Positions 19,249-28,592 of a stretch of DNA of 64,000 nt are shown in pieces. Position numbers and translations under genes: made by a program. A model generated the notes under the pieces. It ran no database searches and had not been told where the DNA came from. It worked only from the letters and a program-made list of their open reading frames with translations. This stretch comes from Eutreptiella sp. 'Long Island Sound 2002' (Eukaryota > Euglenozoa > Euglenophyceae > Eutreptiales > Eutreptiaceae). Position 1 is the stretch's first letter, and each line of letters opens with the position of its first letter. The stretch is taken from positions 1,178,001 through 1,242,000 of the forward strand of contig OZ038385.1 in the NCBI GenBank assembly GCA_964036045.1. The letters are read 5' to 3'.

Positions 19249-20033
19249 GAAAAGTTTATAGTGGTTTCAACACTGTGTTTTTGCCTCTCCTGCTGCTTGC
19301 TGCTGGTGTAGGGTTTCCTGCTGCTTGTTTTTGAAGATGAAAAGCTTTTGTTTGCTGAAATACAGTCAATCCAGGATAGCCCAAGCCAGAGGTATGCAAG
19401 GAGAAGAGAATCAGGATCAAAGCATGAAGGGCTGCAGTGTAAACAGTGAAAGATGAAAGGATATTCACAGAAACTGCAACTCAGGTCAAATCGGATTGCA
19501 TATTCACAAAGATAGTTGAAATGTTTTGGAAAAGAGTTGGAAAGCTGCCCCATGGTCACTCTATCTCCATAGTGCCATCTCAGGACATGTGCACTCTTTG
19601 TTTTGGGTCCCATATGTGCTGAAGTGGCAGGGCATGTGGCGATGAGGTCACTGCCATGTCACATGGGATCTTCCTACTTAGCTAGGCTGACCGGGAATTG
19701 AACCCAGGACCTCTCAAAAAGAGGTGCCCAGCCCCCTAGGGTGCATACCACTAGGACAGCTAAAAATTCATGGAAAAACATAGATCAATTCATAGGCTCT
19801 GCCCTGGATATGTCAGTACTCAGTCCACTCAGGAAAAGATGATTTGCCTCACATTGAAAGGGGATTAAGGGGTCCACTCCATATCCTGATTGGGTGTTTG
19901 GTTCCATAGGTCAAAATGTGTTATCACCACTTTTGGTGGGACCAATACTAAGATAGAAATGCCTGGATGCTCAGTGCATCTCAAATACAACTAGAGTATG
20001 CCTCAAAGCATTGGAAAAGCACTTTTTCTTACT
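19248..20033 (-). repeat. 5' LTR of element M
   Basis: Direct-repeat partner of 8,661-9,446 (786 bp each). It drives transcription of the minus-strand genes. It includes the second copy of the tRNA-like segment at about 19,678-19,764. The right edge is fixed by the TSD GAAAT at 20,034-20,038. Confidence 0.93.
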
Positions 20034-20038
20034 GAAAT
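20034..20038. other. Right target-site duplication of element M (GAAAT)
   Basis: Exact copy of 8,656-8,660. See the left copy for the frame-restoration argument. Confidence 0.9.
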
Positions 20039-20721
20039 TCCTCAAGAAGCACTTGGGCTGAGGTGGTACCCCTTCTTCCGAACGTGGCGCAGGGAAAGGG
20101 CCTAAAAATCCCACTAACACCAACCAGAAAGGTGGTAAGGGGAGGGGTAACCTACGTGCCATGAATGAGGTTAAACCTGATGCAGGTACACCCCCTCTGT
20201 TTTACTGTAAGCCTGTGAATGACAAGGGGGGACCTTGTCATGCCCCTGACTGCGACCACCGCAGTAGCTGTATGCTACAGATGAAACGACAGCAGCATTC
20301 CAAGGATGGGAAAACTGTGACCCATCAGGATCATTTCAGGTGTACCATCACCTGTGGCTATTGTGGCAAACGTCGTCACTACGAAGACGAATGCCACATA
20401 AAGAAACACGGGAGTGATAAACTCAAGCGGCAGGAGGCTGAACGCCAGAAACCCCAAACACCCACCAGAAATCCCCGGAATGGGGATAAAGGTGGTAAAG
20501 GAGATGGCAAGGGGGGTGGCAAAGGTGGACCCCCTAACCCCCAGAGGCGCTCATCAGCGCCTGCTGCTACCCCCCCACCTGCCGCAGGTGACCCCAAGAA
20601 GCGCCGATAGGGGGATAACGCTTCCCCTGAGGGGAATAACTCCAAGAAGAGGCGACTGGCCTGGATGGCCAACTCCCTCATGGCTGCAGGGGTGGATGTC
20701 AAGTTCCCTGATGAGGAGTAG
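20039..20721 (+). pseudogene. gag: Gag of element H, nucleocapsid region
   Basis: This continues the frame left at 8,660. It has a Gly/Lys-rich segment, a conserved Cys cluster (CHAPDCDHRSSC) and a perfect CCHC zinc knuckle, CGYCGKRRHYEDEC (C-x2-C-x4-H-x4-C), at residues 65-78 from the ATG at 20,161. A second Gly/Lys-rich tail follows. Premature stops are TGA at 20,059-20,061 and TAG at 20,608-20,610; the frame continues past both and ends at TAG 20,719-20,721, the gag/pol junction. The zinc knuckle binds genomic RNA during packaging. Confidence 0.85.
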
Positions 20722-21081
20722 GGGCGCGGCTCCGAAGAAGAGGACTTGGTTTTCTGGATCCTCGTGAAAGTCGGGGATCAATTTCTTCGAGCGGTGCTTG
20801 ACACCGGTGCAACACTTTCCATAGTGGCCCGGCGCCTGCTAAAAACATTCAGGAAAACTAAGACTGTGGCCATAAGAGTAGGGGATAGGCGTACCATCCA
20901 TTCCTTGGGGGGGGTCGATGTGACTATATGCCTAGGCGACGAAACTGTGACCCAACACTGCAGAGTGCTGGACATTGACGACTTTGACATCGTCATTGGT
21001 ACCGACTTCCTACGAAGAAACCCCCAGGTAAAAATGCTGTCTCTCCAGCGCCCCTATTCTTTGCGCTGCGACTTTGGCAGC
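20722..21081 (+). pseudogene. pol: Pol of element H: aspartic protease
   Basis: It is in frame with gag past the TAG at 20,719. The protease has LDTGATLSIVARRL (Asp at residue 19 from 20,746) and VIGTDFL, closely matching element M. Coding is cut at 21,081 by the Harbinger transposon and resumes at 26,700, where removal of the insert and one AGC/AGT duplication gives a sequence aligning without gap to element M. The active enzyme would cleave the Gag-Pol polyprotein. Confidence 0.85.
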
Positions 21082-21107
21082 GGGGTTTCCCTGTTACGCG
21101 TATTCGA

Positions 21108-21312
21108 TACGGCAGGATACGGCAGGATACGGCAGGATACGGCAGGATACGGCAGGATACGGCAGGATACGGCAGGATACGGCAGGATACGGCAGGATAG
21201 GGCAGGATACGCAGGATACGCAGGATACCGCAGGGTACGGCAGGATACGGCAGGATACGGCAGATACGGCAGGATACGGCAGGATACGGCAGGATACGGC
21301 AGGATACGACAG
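21108..21312 (+). repeat. Decanucleotide array GGCAGGATAC, left end of the Harbinger element
   Basis: About twenty copies of GGCAGGATAC with some shortened or variant units. It is in the same orientation as the array at the right end, so it is not part of the inverted terminus. Ten is not a multiple of three, so each strand is open in several frames and encodes a 10-residue periodic peptide; these frames are not genes. Confidence 0.9.
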
Positions 21313-21697
21313 GGTCCAAAATATCTGCTTGTTTGCACTACGAAAACAACCATTTTGCGTTCATTCAGCGTTCGGTGGTATTTCATTATGTTCTTGCATG
21401 CCTATTGTGACTTTCCTGGCTGACAACCCGCTTCATGTACACCATTTAATTCGTTCCAAAAAAGAAGAAGATTGCTACCTGCTTCCTGAGCTTGGTGGTA
21501 TTTCATCCTGTTCCTGCGTGCCCCTTGTGCCGTTTCTGTTCAGGTTGACAACCCGCCTTGCTGCACACCAATTCTCGGTTTTGAAAAAGAAAATGATTGC
21601 TACGTGATTGCGTACGAAACACTTCCTGTGCCCCAAAACACAATACGCAGGAGCATAAAAAAAGACCATCACATCATTGCAGCCTGTACTATTATGG
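21313..21697. other. Unassigned left subterminal part of the Harbinger element
   Basis: AT-rich compared with the surroundings. It holds two partial copies of a segment with GGTGGTATTTCAT (about 21,374 and 21,494). It is the 3' flank of the transposase gene. No gene is seen. Confidence 0.5.
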
Positions 21698-22588
21698 TTA
21701 TAGACTTTCGGTGTACCTCTGCTCCATGTTATGTAGGTTACAGCAGAAAATGAACAGACCGGCAAGGAAGTCGTAGTTATACGGGCGCCTGGGAGCCTCA
21801 TCACGGGCGTTCCAGAATCGCCACTTCTGAACATTGCTGAAAACATTCTCCACTAGATGACGGCCTTCATTGATCATCTGGTTGTGATGCACCATGAACC
21901 AGGTCAATCGGCCATCCCCCCCGGTCACACGGCAGAACATTTTGTCCGCAGTGCTGTAGTGACAGTCACCGAGGCGGAAGTCAGGCCGAGGACCATTAAA
22001 GTTCCAGGGAGTGGATGCATCCATGTCCGCCGTCATTTCAGCATCGGTGGCACGGGGCGGATACCAACACGAGCAGGCAATGATCTCGCGCCCCCAGTTG
22101 ATCATGGCATTAAACACGAGCGCATGCCCGTGGTAAGTGGGTTTGTCGAACCAGAACAGCTCCTGGTCTACCGGGTGCGAAGGTGACTGGATGGCCACAT
22201 GCGTGCTATCGACAATAGCAGACACATGGCGGTGAATTGGATGACTGTGTTGATGGAATTCCCATCGTCGTTCAAAAGCATCCGTGAACGTATCCCACAG
22301 GTGAGCCCGTTGTGACACGTCACGTAGTACTTGGATACAGTAGTCCCGACCAATTCCCAATGTCCTCGCACATGCAATCTGGCTGTACCCCAATCGCAGG
22401 AAAGAGATTGTAATTACAAACTCCTCTATAAACTCCTCCATTAATGTGAAAATGGGATTCGCCACCAGGAACAGCAGAAATCCCATTCTGTACCCGGTGG
22501 CATTCATGAGCGGCATTGCTGCAAGTGGAGCGCAGTGCGGGGAGGCGCCGCTATCAGAACGATCCACAGAGATCGACGTAAACTTCAA
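21698..22588 (-). CDS. Harbinger-type DDE transposase
   Basis: 296 residues, no internal stop. The DDE nuclease domain (DDE_Tnp_4 type, about residues 120-290) shows D127 in VDSTHVAIQ, D208 in LGDCHYS and E247 in GRHLVENVF followed by VQKWRF, the usual family spacing and context. An N-terminal helical region with LGYSQIACARTLGIG resembles the helix-turn-helix that often precedes this domain. It should bind the transposon ends and cut them in the nucleus. The length is somewhat short for the family (often 350-450), so the true N-terminus may be in an upstream exon. It looks potentially functional. Confidence 0.88.
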   Translation of the reverse strand: MKFTSISVDRSDSGASPHCAPLAAMPLMNATGYRMGFLLFLVANPIFTLMEEFIEEFVITISFLRLGYSQIACARTLGIGRDYCIQVLRDVSQRAHLWDTFTDAFERRWEFHQHSHPIHRHVSAIVDSTHVAIQSPSHPVDQELFWFDKPTYHGHALVFNAMINWGREIIACSCWYPPRATDAEMTADMDASTPWNFNGPRPDFRLGDCHYSTADKMFCRVTGGDGRLTWFMVHHNQMINEGRHLVENVFSNVQKWRFWNARDEAPRRPYNYDFLAGLFIFCCNLHNMEQRYTESL

Positions 22589-22920
22589 GACTTAAGGACG
22601 GAAGCACTGAAATGATTGAGCAGTGCAGAAACGATATAACAACAGCGGAAAAAAAATTCTATTAGTGCTAATATAACTAATGAGTAACATTCTTCTTTCA
22701 TTGTCCCAGATATGTGCTGTCTATGAAATCAACAGTGAGGGCAACGAAGCAGTCCATGGCTCTTGGCGGGAACTGTGTTTGATGGTCCTCCACTCTTAAG
22801 GAGTGTCAGTGAAGCGCTGCCATCCATGATTGTTGCGAGCCGGGCCAAGTGACGTGAAAGGTGCCTGATGGTCCTCCACTCTTAATGAGTCTCAGTGCGG
22901 CGGATGACAGCACCGCCAAC
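22589..22920. other. Divergent intergenic region of the Harbinger element
   Basis: Lies between the oppositely transcribed transposase and RING-finger genes and probably holds both promoters. A repeated GATGGTCCTCCACTCTTAA occurs at about 22,780 and 22,867. No gene seen. Confidence 0.5.
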
Positions 22921-23415
22921 AATGCGACAAGATTCACGATGTGGTACAGGCTTCAACCCCTGTGTGCAGGGCGTCCAGCATATGAGGCGACGCTGCGACA
23001 AGGGTTCACGCTATGGTTCACGCTTCCACGCCTGTGTGCAGGGCGTCCAACGTGAGGCGACGCCGCTACAAGAGTTCACGCTGTGGTACACGCTTCCATC
23101 CCTCTGTGCAGGGCGTCCATCATATGAGGCGACGCCGCGACAAGTGTTCACGCTGTGGTTCACGCTTCCACACCTGTGTGCAGGGCGTCCAACGTGAGGC
23201 GACGCCGCTACAAGAGTTCACGCTGTGGTACACGTTTCCATTCCTCTGTGCAGGGCGTCCATCATATGAGGCGACGCCGCGACAAGGGTTCACGCTGTGG
23301 TTCACGCTTCCACCCCTGTGTGCAGGGCGTCCAACGTGAGGCGGCGCCGCTACAAGAGTTCACCCTGTGGTACACGCTTCCACCCCTCTGTGCAGGGCGT
23401 CCAACATGAGGCGTG
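22921..23415 (+). repeat. Tandem repeat of about 59 bp (118-bp double unit)
   Basis: Units share GAGGCGACGCCGC, ACAAGAGTTCACGCTGTGG and TGTGCAGGGCGTCCA. Alternate units differ (AACGTGAGG against ATCATATGAGG), giving a 118-bp higher-order period. About eight 59-bp units lie just upstream of and into the 5' end of the RING-finger frame. They may be transposase binding or promoter elements. Confidence 0.85.
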
Positions 23416-24761
23416 TGCGTGGGCAGAGAACTACGGATTCATTCAAAAGATTGTTGCTTTGCATCTTCAGCCGCACTGGCAGAAACTTCACGCGCATTTG
23501 CGAGGTGCTGCCCAACGAGTACACGCCTCAATGGATAGCGGCGCGCATTGGGCCGCATGGACATGGCAGTTTGCTTGGTGATGATGTTTGGTACGCCGTG
23601 TATTGGGACTACAGTGATCTGCCGTCGGACACCTGGAAACAAACTGCCAGATCACTGTGGCTGGCCATGCTGTCTGAGAGAGGGGTGACGCCCACCACTG
23701 CAGATCAAATAAAGTTAGATGTCTTTGTCACCAGTTTGCAGGATGCGCCTGCGTGGCGAGAACAACAGAAATTGGAACAGGCTGAGCGTGCAAGCCAGAA
23801 GGAGGCGTCTACCGATGCGCACGCTCTTGGTCTTGGCCCCAGCTCATTAGAGAGGCGGAAGCACACACTGGCCAGCTACCTCATGGGTCCAAATGCAGTG
23901 GGCCGGCAGCCAAGCACAGGGACATGGCGCCCCACCAGTGGTCCTGCACCTAAGCGGCGCTGCAAGGCACTGGGTGGCACATGCTACGCGCCAGTGCCAA
24001 AGAACTGCAGCAAGGGAATGTGCACACCGCACTGCCTGAGCTTCCAAATTGCCTATACACAGCGGTTTGCAACTTGTACGCCATGCAAATACAAAAGGTC
24101 TGGAGTTCGACACAGGCACACACCACGTGCCACTGATGCAACGGAGTTCGCACCTTGGATTGGGGACTGGCAGGGTCATTGGGATGAACCTTGCTGGACG
24201 CACGTCGCGCAGAATGAGGAGGATGAAAATCAGGACAGTGACACCAGTTCTGTGATTGATGAGATCCCACTTGCTCAGCCCGAGACGTTGAGTCAGCCGC
24301 AGCCGTTGACTCAGCCGCAGACGTTCTCAGCACGAGCACCGCGGACACAGGACCTGCCACCAGATCATGCGGAAGAGGAGATCGTCGAGGCCTACCTAGA
24401 GAGGCTGTTGGGTTCAGCTCCGCGGCGCAATTCCTTGCCCAGACCCCCGGGTGACACGCCATCTGAAGATACTGATTTTGCAGAAGCGCAGACCGCAAAT
24501 TTGCTTGATGACTTACAGCAACCGCCGCCAGCAGAGCGCAGGCCCTCGGCCGATGGCGGCCGGTACATTGTGGAAGCCCCGAAGAAGAACTATCACTGCA
24601 TCGTGTGCTATTGCGTTCTGTTGAACACTGCCGTCCTGCCTTGTGGACACACGATCTGCACAGACTGTGCAGGGAGGATCAGCCGGTTCCCACTGGATCG
24701 TACTGTTTTCGTTGCTGCCAACACCCCAAGGAACCGCGCTGTTCAGGATGCTGTGCAGTAA
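23367..24761 (+). CDS. RING-finger protein carried by the Harbinger element
   Basis: 464 residues if started at 23,367, though that start lies within the tandem repeat; 23,406 (ATG after GTCCAAC) is a better start. The central part is unrecognised and has a Cys-rich cluster (GGTCYAPVPKNCSKGMCTPHC, then CTPCKYKRSG) and a Gln/Pro-rich acidic stretch. Residues 411-445 form a RING/U-box-like module: C411, C414, C426, H428, C431, C434, then FPLDRTVF where most relatives have CPLD. A zinc ligand is therefore missing. It may be a ubiquitin ligase or a DNA-binding accessory factor. The same frame continues past TAA at 24,759. Confidence 0.6.
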   Translation: MVHASTPLCRASNMRRVRGQRTTDSFKRLLLCIFSRTGRNFTRICEVLPNEYTPQWIAARIGPHGHGSLLGDDVWYAVYWDYSDLPSDTWKQTARSLWLAMLSERGVTPTTADQIKLDVFVTSLQDAPAWREQQKLEQAERASQKEASTDAHALGLGPSSLERRKHTLASYLMGPNAVGRQPSTGTWRPTSGPAPKRRCKALGGTCYAPVPKNCSKGMCTPHCLSFQIAYTQRFATCTPCKYKRSGVRHRHTPRATDATEFAPWIGDWQGHWDEPCWTHVAQNEEDENQDSDTSSVIDEIPLAQPETLSQPQPLTQPQTFSARAPRTQDLPPDHAEEEIVEAYLERLLGSAPRRNSLPRPPGDTPSEDTDFAEAQTANLLDDLQQPPPAERRPSADGGRYIVEAPKKNYHCIVCYCVLLNTAVLPCGHTICTDCAGRISRFPLDRTVFVAANTPRNRAVQDAVQ

Positions 24762-25250
24762 TTTCTGCTGTCGGAAGGGGCTCGTACTGCAGGCGTGATA
24801 CTGGCAGCAGCAGGAGCTGCAATATTCTCTCTGGGATCCACAACAAGACCACTGACAAATCCGGATGCCATGCGACAGGCCAGATTGCGAGCCTTCATGC
24901 ACCTGTTGCCACCGGATCCTCCTGGTGAACTAGCAGCAGATCCTCCTGGTGAACCAGCAGCGTGTCCTGATTCAACATGCTCCCAGATACCAGCGCCAGC
25001 AGTGATTTCCAGAACGGTGGCTTCGTTGGACTCTGAGCGGTTGCGACAGCGGAAAAGGAAGTGCACAACAGTGCAGCGTCGTGTGGAGCGGTCTGAGCAG
25101 CCACGTGCAGCAGCTGGAACATTGGTGCACGTCATGTTCAACGACGGCTGGTACGAGGGCCTGGCCGGTGGTGGTACTGTTGAATTCGGCGATGGAACAA
25201 GATTTCCCTGGAGCCGCATCCGCACCTGGCATGCAGCCAGCGACCACTAA
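24762..25250 (+). pseudogene. In-frame continuation after the RING-finger stop
   Basis: The frame of the RING-finger ORF stays open beyond TAA 24,759-24,761 up to the stop at 25,248-25,250. It encodes about 160 more residues: two tandem DPPGE(L/P)AA units, a basic segment with RLRQRKRKC, and a final HVMFNDGWYEGLAGGGTVEF motif that resembles the Tudor/chromatin-reader style of barrel but is too short to assign. Either the stop is a mutation in a longer protein, or this is a separate exon or gene; the ATG at 24,870 could serve for the latter. Confidence 0.5.
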
Positions 25251-25620
25251 GGTCAGCTAAGTACACTATTTTGGTAATATATTTAATTATTTTTTTTGTT
25301 TGTCTTCAGCCTGCACAGTGGCATGCACCATAGTGCAGCAGTATAACTATATATTTTTGTATGTCTATAACTTCTTTTATTGCTGATTATTTATATTATT
25401 GCACAGTGGAATACACCACAGTGCAGCTTCTTCAGACACACGCATCGAATGGCCATTCGTCTCTCTGCTCAGTGTAATGTCGCTGCGCCTTCCCAGTTTT
25501 TTGAGTGCGCCAGTCAATGACGGAGGAAAGTAGTTGGCAGTTGATGTTATGTGTCAAGTCATTTTTTTACCTTTCAGCACAGCAGGGAACAACAAAAAAG
25601 CATGCAGAGGTTCAAAAACC
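25251..25620. other. AT-rich 3' flank of the RING-finger gene
   Basis: No gene seen. The segment GCACAGTGG(C/A)AT(G/A)CACCA(T/C)AGTGCAG occurs twice (about 25,314 and 25,403). Likely 3' untranslated region. Confidence 0.5.
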
Positions 25621-25867
25621 AGACGGTTAAACAGTTTTGAAAAAAAACCATATTTTGAAAAAGCATTTATGTTTGTTAGGATACAAGCTGCAGTGGGTTG
25701 AAAAAAAGGTTTCCGGAAAGAAAACAATTGGAAATGGATTTTTGTTTGTTAGGATAAAAGCTGCAGTGGGTTTGAAAACGGTTTCCGAAAAAAAACAATT
25801 GGAAATGCATTTTTGTTTGTTAGGATAAAAGCTGCAGTGGGTTTGAAGACGTTTTCCAAAAGAAACC
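25621..25867 (+). repeat. Tandem repeat of about 71 bp (three units)
   Basis: Units contain TTTGTTTGTTAGGATA(A/C)AAGC and TGCAGTGGGTT at about 25,670, 25,742 and 25,814, spaced 71-73 bp. AT-rich and non-coding. Confidence 0.85.
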
Positions 25868-26320
25868 AAGTCACATCACATCACATCACACCACATCACG
25901 GCAATTCAAATATGGTCACACACTTCACATCACATTAAAACACATGACATCACATCACACCACATCACACCACATCACATCAAGTCAAATCAAATATCAT
26001 TGCACCAAATCACATCACATGAAATCGCATGGCATCACATGACATCCCATCACATCACACCACATCACATCACATCACATCACGTCACGTCACGTCACGT
26101 CACTTCACGTCACGTCACGTCACGGCACGTCACGTCACGTCACGTCATGTCACATCACATCGCACCTCATCACCTCACATCACATCACATCGCATCATGC
26201 CACACCAAACCAGACCACACGAGATCACACCACATCACATCGAATCACGTCATGTCACATTGCATCACATCACATCACATCACGTTGCGAACACCACATC
26301 CTATCAACTTATAACGCATC
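25868..26320 (+). repeat. Pentanucleotide-type array TCACA/TCACG
   Basis: About 450 bp built from CATCA, CACAT and CACGT units. The CACGT form dominates 26,080-26,150 and the CACAT form elsewhere. The two differ by the change expected from CpG deamination. Long reading frames of His/Thr/Ser repeats here are artefacts of the microsatellite. Confidence 0.9.
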
Positions 26321-26429
26321 ACATCATATGGCATGAAGGAAGGTCAATTTGCATTGGTTCATACAAGGTCAGAACACATAAGGTCCGCACACCTGCAAGG
26401 CACCGCCTGTTTATGACACCTTTACCAAT

Positions 26430-26699
26430 AACTGAAACTCCAGGTTAGGATTACGGTTAGGGTTGGGGTTAGGGTTAGGGTTAGGGTTTCGGTTACTGGC
26501 ATACGGCAGGATACGGCAGGGAAACCAGGATACGGCAGTATACGGCAGATACGGCAGGATACGGCAGGATACGGCAGGATACGGCAGGATACGGCAGGAT
26601 ACGGCAGGATACGGCAGGATACGGCAGGATACGGCAGGATACGACAGGATACGGCAAGATACGCGTATTACAGGAATACAATCGTATTAGGGAAACCCC
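26430..26699 (+). repeat. Right tip of the Harbinger element: TTAGGG-like tract and GGCAGGATAC array
   Basis: AACTGAAACTCCAGGTTAGG leads into about five TTAGGG-like units, then GGTTTCGGTTACTGGCATAC and about sixteen GGCAGGATAC units, ending ACGCGTATTACAGGAATAC and the terminal AGGGAAACCCC. The same composite recurs at 32,041-32,301 and 49,995-50,275, always with its right edge fused to the same pol codon. Confidence 0.88.
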
Positions 26700-27336
26700 A
26701 GTGGGCTCTTTTCAGTACCTTTGGAGCTGTCAGGACGAAAAGAGTGTGGGCTGCGCTACGCATCCAAGACTAACTATCGTACTGAAAACTACCAATGGGC
26801 CCGTCACGCTCTTGAAAATGGACTGGCGGCCCTTCAGGTAAGCCTGGATGAGATCCAGGTGGAATTGTTTGCGAGCCAACAACAGCACATCATGCAGTTG
26901 TACTGCTCGAAACAATTAAACAACGCTTTCCGTTTCTTCTGGAAAGCTATGGGCCTAGCGTATGCTAACCCTCCCTTCTCCCTGCTCGCGAAGGTTCTAA
27001 CCAAAATCGCTTATGAGGGAGGAAGGGTTGTCATGTGCACCCCTGACTGGGGCTGCTCCGGTGAACGCGCTTACTGGCGCCGTATGCTAGATCGAATGAA
27101 CGTGGGAAGTGTGCAACTCCCCGGCGGTTCCATCTATGTGCCTGAGGACTCAGACACAGCTATGCAGGCCCCTCAGTGGGCCAGTTTCTTATCCATCGTT
27201 GATGGATCTCTCAATCCTGTACCCCTGTGTGACCTAGACCAGGTTTTACTGAAAGAGGTCTTGGCCGAAAATCGTGGCCTGACCCTTTCTGATCTCAAAA
27301 ATCGATCTCCTGAGCACCTATCTGCCACGCTTACAG
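26700..27336 (+). pseudogene. pol: Pol of element H: methyltransferase-like domain, truncated
   Basis: Resumes the pol frame left at 21,081. It contains IQVELFASQQQHIMQLYCSK, then AYANPPFSLLAKVLTK, then MCTPDWG, the domain described for element M, here with an intact NPPF motif. The coding sequence breaks at about 27,336 inside ...LSATLT, where a GC-rich LINE region begins; the uninterrupted version continues at 32,938. The frame used starts at the transposon edge, not at an ATG. Confidence 0.8.
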
Positions 27337-27565
27337 ATACGATACCCCTGCCGACACATGCCACCGCGAATCCCCCCTCCCGCGACCGCCACAAGAGACC
27401 CCATCACCGGACCCCACGCGCGACAACGATGACCACCCCCCCCAACCCACACCCCCCCCCCCATCACACCCCGCACCACCAGTCGCCGCACCGGCCGAAC
27501 CCTACGCCCTACACAACCCCGCAGCGGTACGGCAGCACCTCCGGGGACTCGGGGAACAGGACGTC

Positions 27566-28592
27566 GTGCTGTACCTCCGCACCTCCGGCACCAGCACCCC
27601 CATCCGGGCGGCCACCCTGGTCCAGGCGGCCACCCTGGGGGAAGGCGTCAGAGACTTCCTCTTCGACGCCTTCCTCCACGTCGCCCGACACGAGCGCCCC
27701 CCGCGCGCCACCCCAGACGGCGAGAGCCCGCCCCCCACGGGGAGCTGGATCTGGGTGCCCCCCACCGACTGGGGGCGACACCTGGTCGGACACCCTCTGC
27801 CGGGGCGGGTGGGCACCAAGGGCCGCACCCACTACCACGAGCCCGACATGGCCCACCCCCCACCCAACGCCACCCCCGACAGCACCAAAGAGTGGGAGCG
27901 GGAAACATGGGTAGCCCGGATGGCCTCCCTGAGCAACTTCCGGCACCACGTCCCGGGGGACATCCCCACCCCCGACGAGCAGCAGCCAGCCCCCTCCACG
28001 TACATGACCCTCATGTACAATCTGCACTACACCCTCTTCACCACCACCTACGACGCACCCACAGACCACTGGGTGGTACACGGCACCGACTCCCTCCTCC
28101 CCGCCGACTACACCCCCCCCCCCACACAGCCCAGGCCCCGACACGTACGCCAGGGGGGATGACCCGGACGACCCCCACATCTGGGACACGTGGGAACCCA
28201 AATCCCTGGACACGCTACTCTCCATCCGCAGCGGCTACCAGGGCCTTGGTAGGGCGATGTATGGCCTCGCCAAGTGGACCCAACGGACCTGGGGGATCCC
28301 CACGGACCGATGGGTGTGGGTTGTCACGCTGCGCCCCCAGCAGAGGGAAGCCCCCCCAAACCGCAGGGGACCCACCCCCCCACGCCCCACCACCCTACAA
28401 CTATGCCCGTACATTGTGGCACCCCGCCTCATGACGCTGCTGTGGACGGGCCCCCACACTCCCACCCAAAACTACCCCCACCTCACAGAGGAGGACATGC
28501 CGGGCATCCAGCGATGCTTCTTCCAGACCCTCGACTACCTCCAGCAAACACACCCGCACGTCCTGGAGCAGATATGGCCACCCCCCGGGTAA
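27566..28592 (+). pseudogene. LINE ORF1-like protein, N-terminal part, frameshifted
   Basis: Two frames make one protein: 27,566-28,150 (for example GVRDFLFDAFLHVARHE and STYMTLMYNLHYTLFTTTY), then another phase 28,150-28,592 (LSIRSGYQGLGRAMYGLAKW, PYIVAPRLMTLLWTGP, QRCFFQTLDYLQQTHPHVLE). Residue composition is balanced compared with the Pro/Arg-rich alternative frames, which is why I chose it. One shift occurs at about 28,150. I recognise no catalytic motif. Similarity in order and spacing to 39,907-38,675 suggests an ORF1 RNA-binding protein. Confidence 0.5.

Larger units (their letters stand above)
8661..20033 (-). mobile_element. Complete Ty3/Gypsy chromovirus (element M), reverse orientation
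   Basis: The 11.4-kb element has two 786-bp LTRs differing at roughly a dozen positions by eye (about 98% identical), a 5-bp TSD, a primer binding site beside the right-hand LTR, a polypurine tract beside the left-hand LTR, gag, then pol in the order protease, methyltransferase-like domain, reverse transcriptase, RNase H, integrase, chromodomain. Insertion is recent compared with the decay of host element H. It carries several disabling changes: a frameshift near 15,430, in-frame stops at 15,011 and 13,682, and a changed catalytic residue in reverse transcriptase. Confidence 0.92.
21082..26699. mobile_element. PIF/Harbinger DNA transposon in the pol of element H
   Basis: The 5.6-kb insert has perfect 11-bp terminal inverted repeats GGGGTTTCCCT and AGGGAAACCCC, with further shared text (ACGCGTAT) just inside. 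It is flanked by a 3-bp target duplication AGC/AGT; Harbinger elements make 3-bp duplications, usually TTA or TAA. It encodes a Harbinger-type DDE transposase on the minus strand and a RING-finger protein on the plus strand, arranged divergently. Subterminal regions carry arrays of GGCAGGATAC, and the right end also carries TTAGGG-like repeats. Its right tip recurs at 32,041-32,301 and 49,995-50,275. Confidence 0.82.

Noticed and set aside
21108-21312. GGCAGGATAC and other direct repeats as a CRISPR array
   Set aside because: Contiguous short tandem repeats without spacers, no cas genes, and a eukaryotic context.
23367-23405. Start of the RING-finger protein at 23,367
   Set aside because: This start lies inside the tandem repeat and is not an ATG; the ATG at 23,406 just after the array is more plausible.
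26455-26495. TTAGGG units as a real telomere or chromosome end
   Set aside because: They are internal, short, degenerate, and recur three times in the same composite fused to pol; they are part of a transposon tip.
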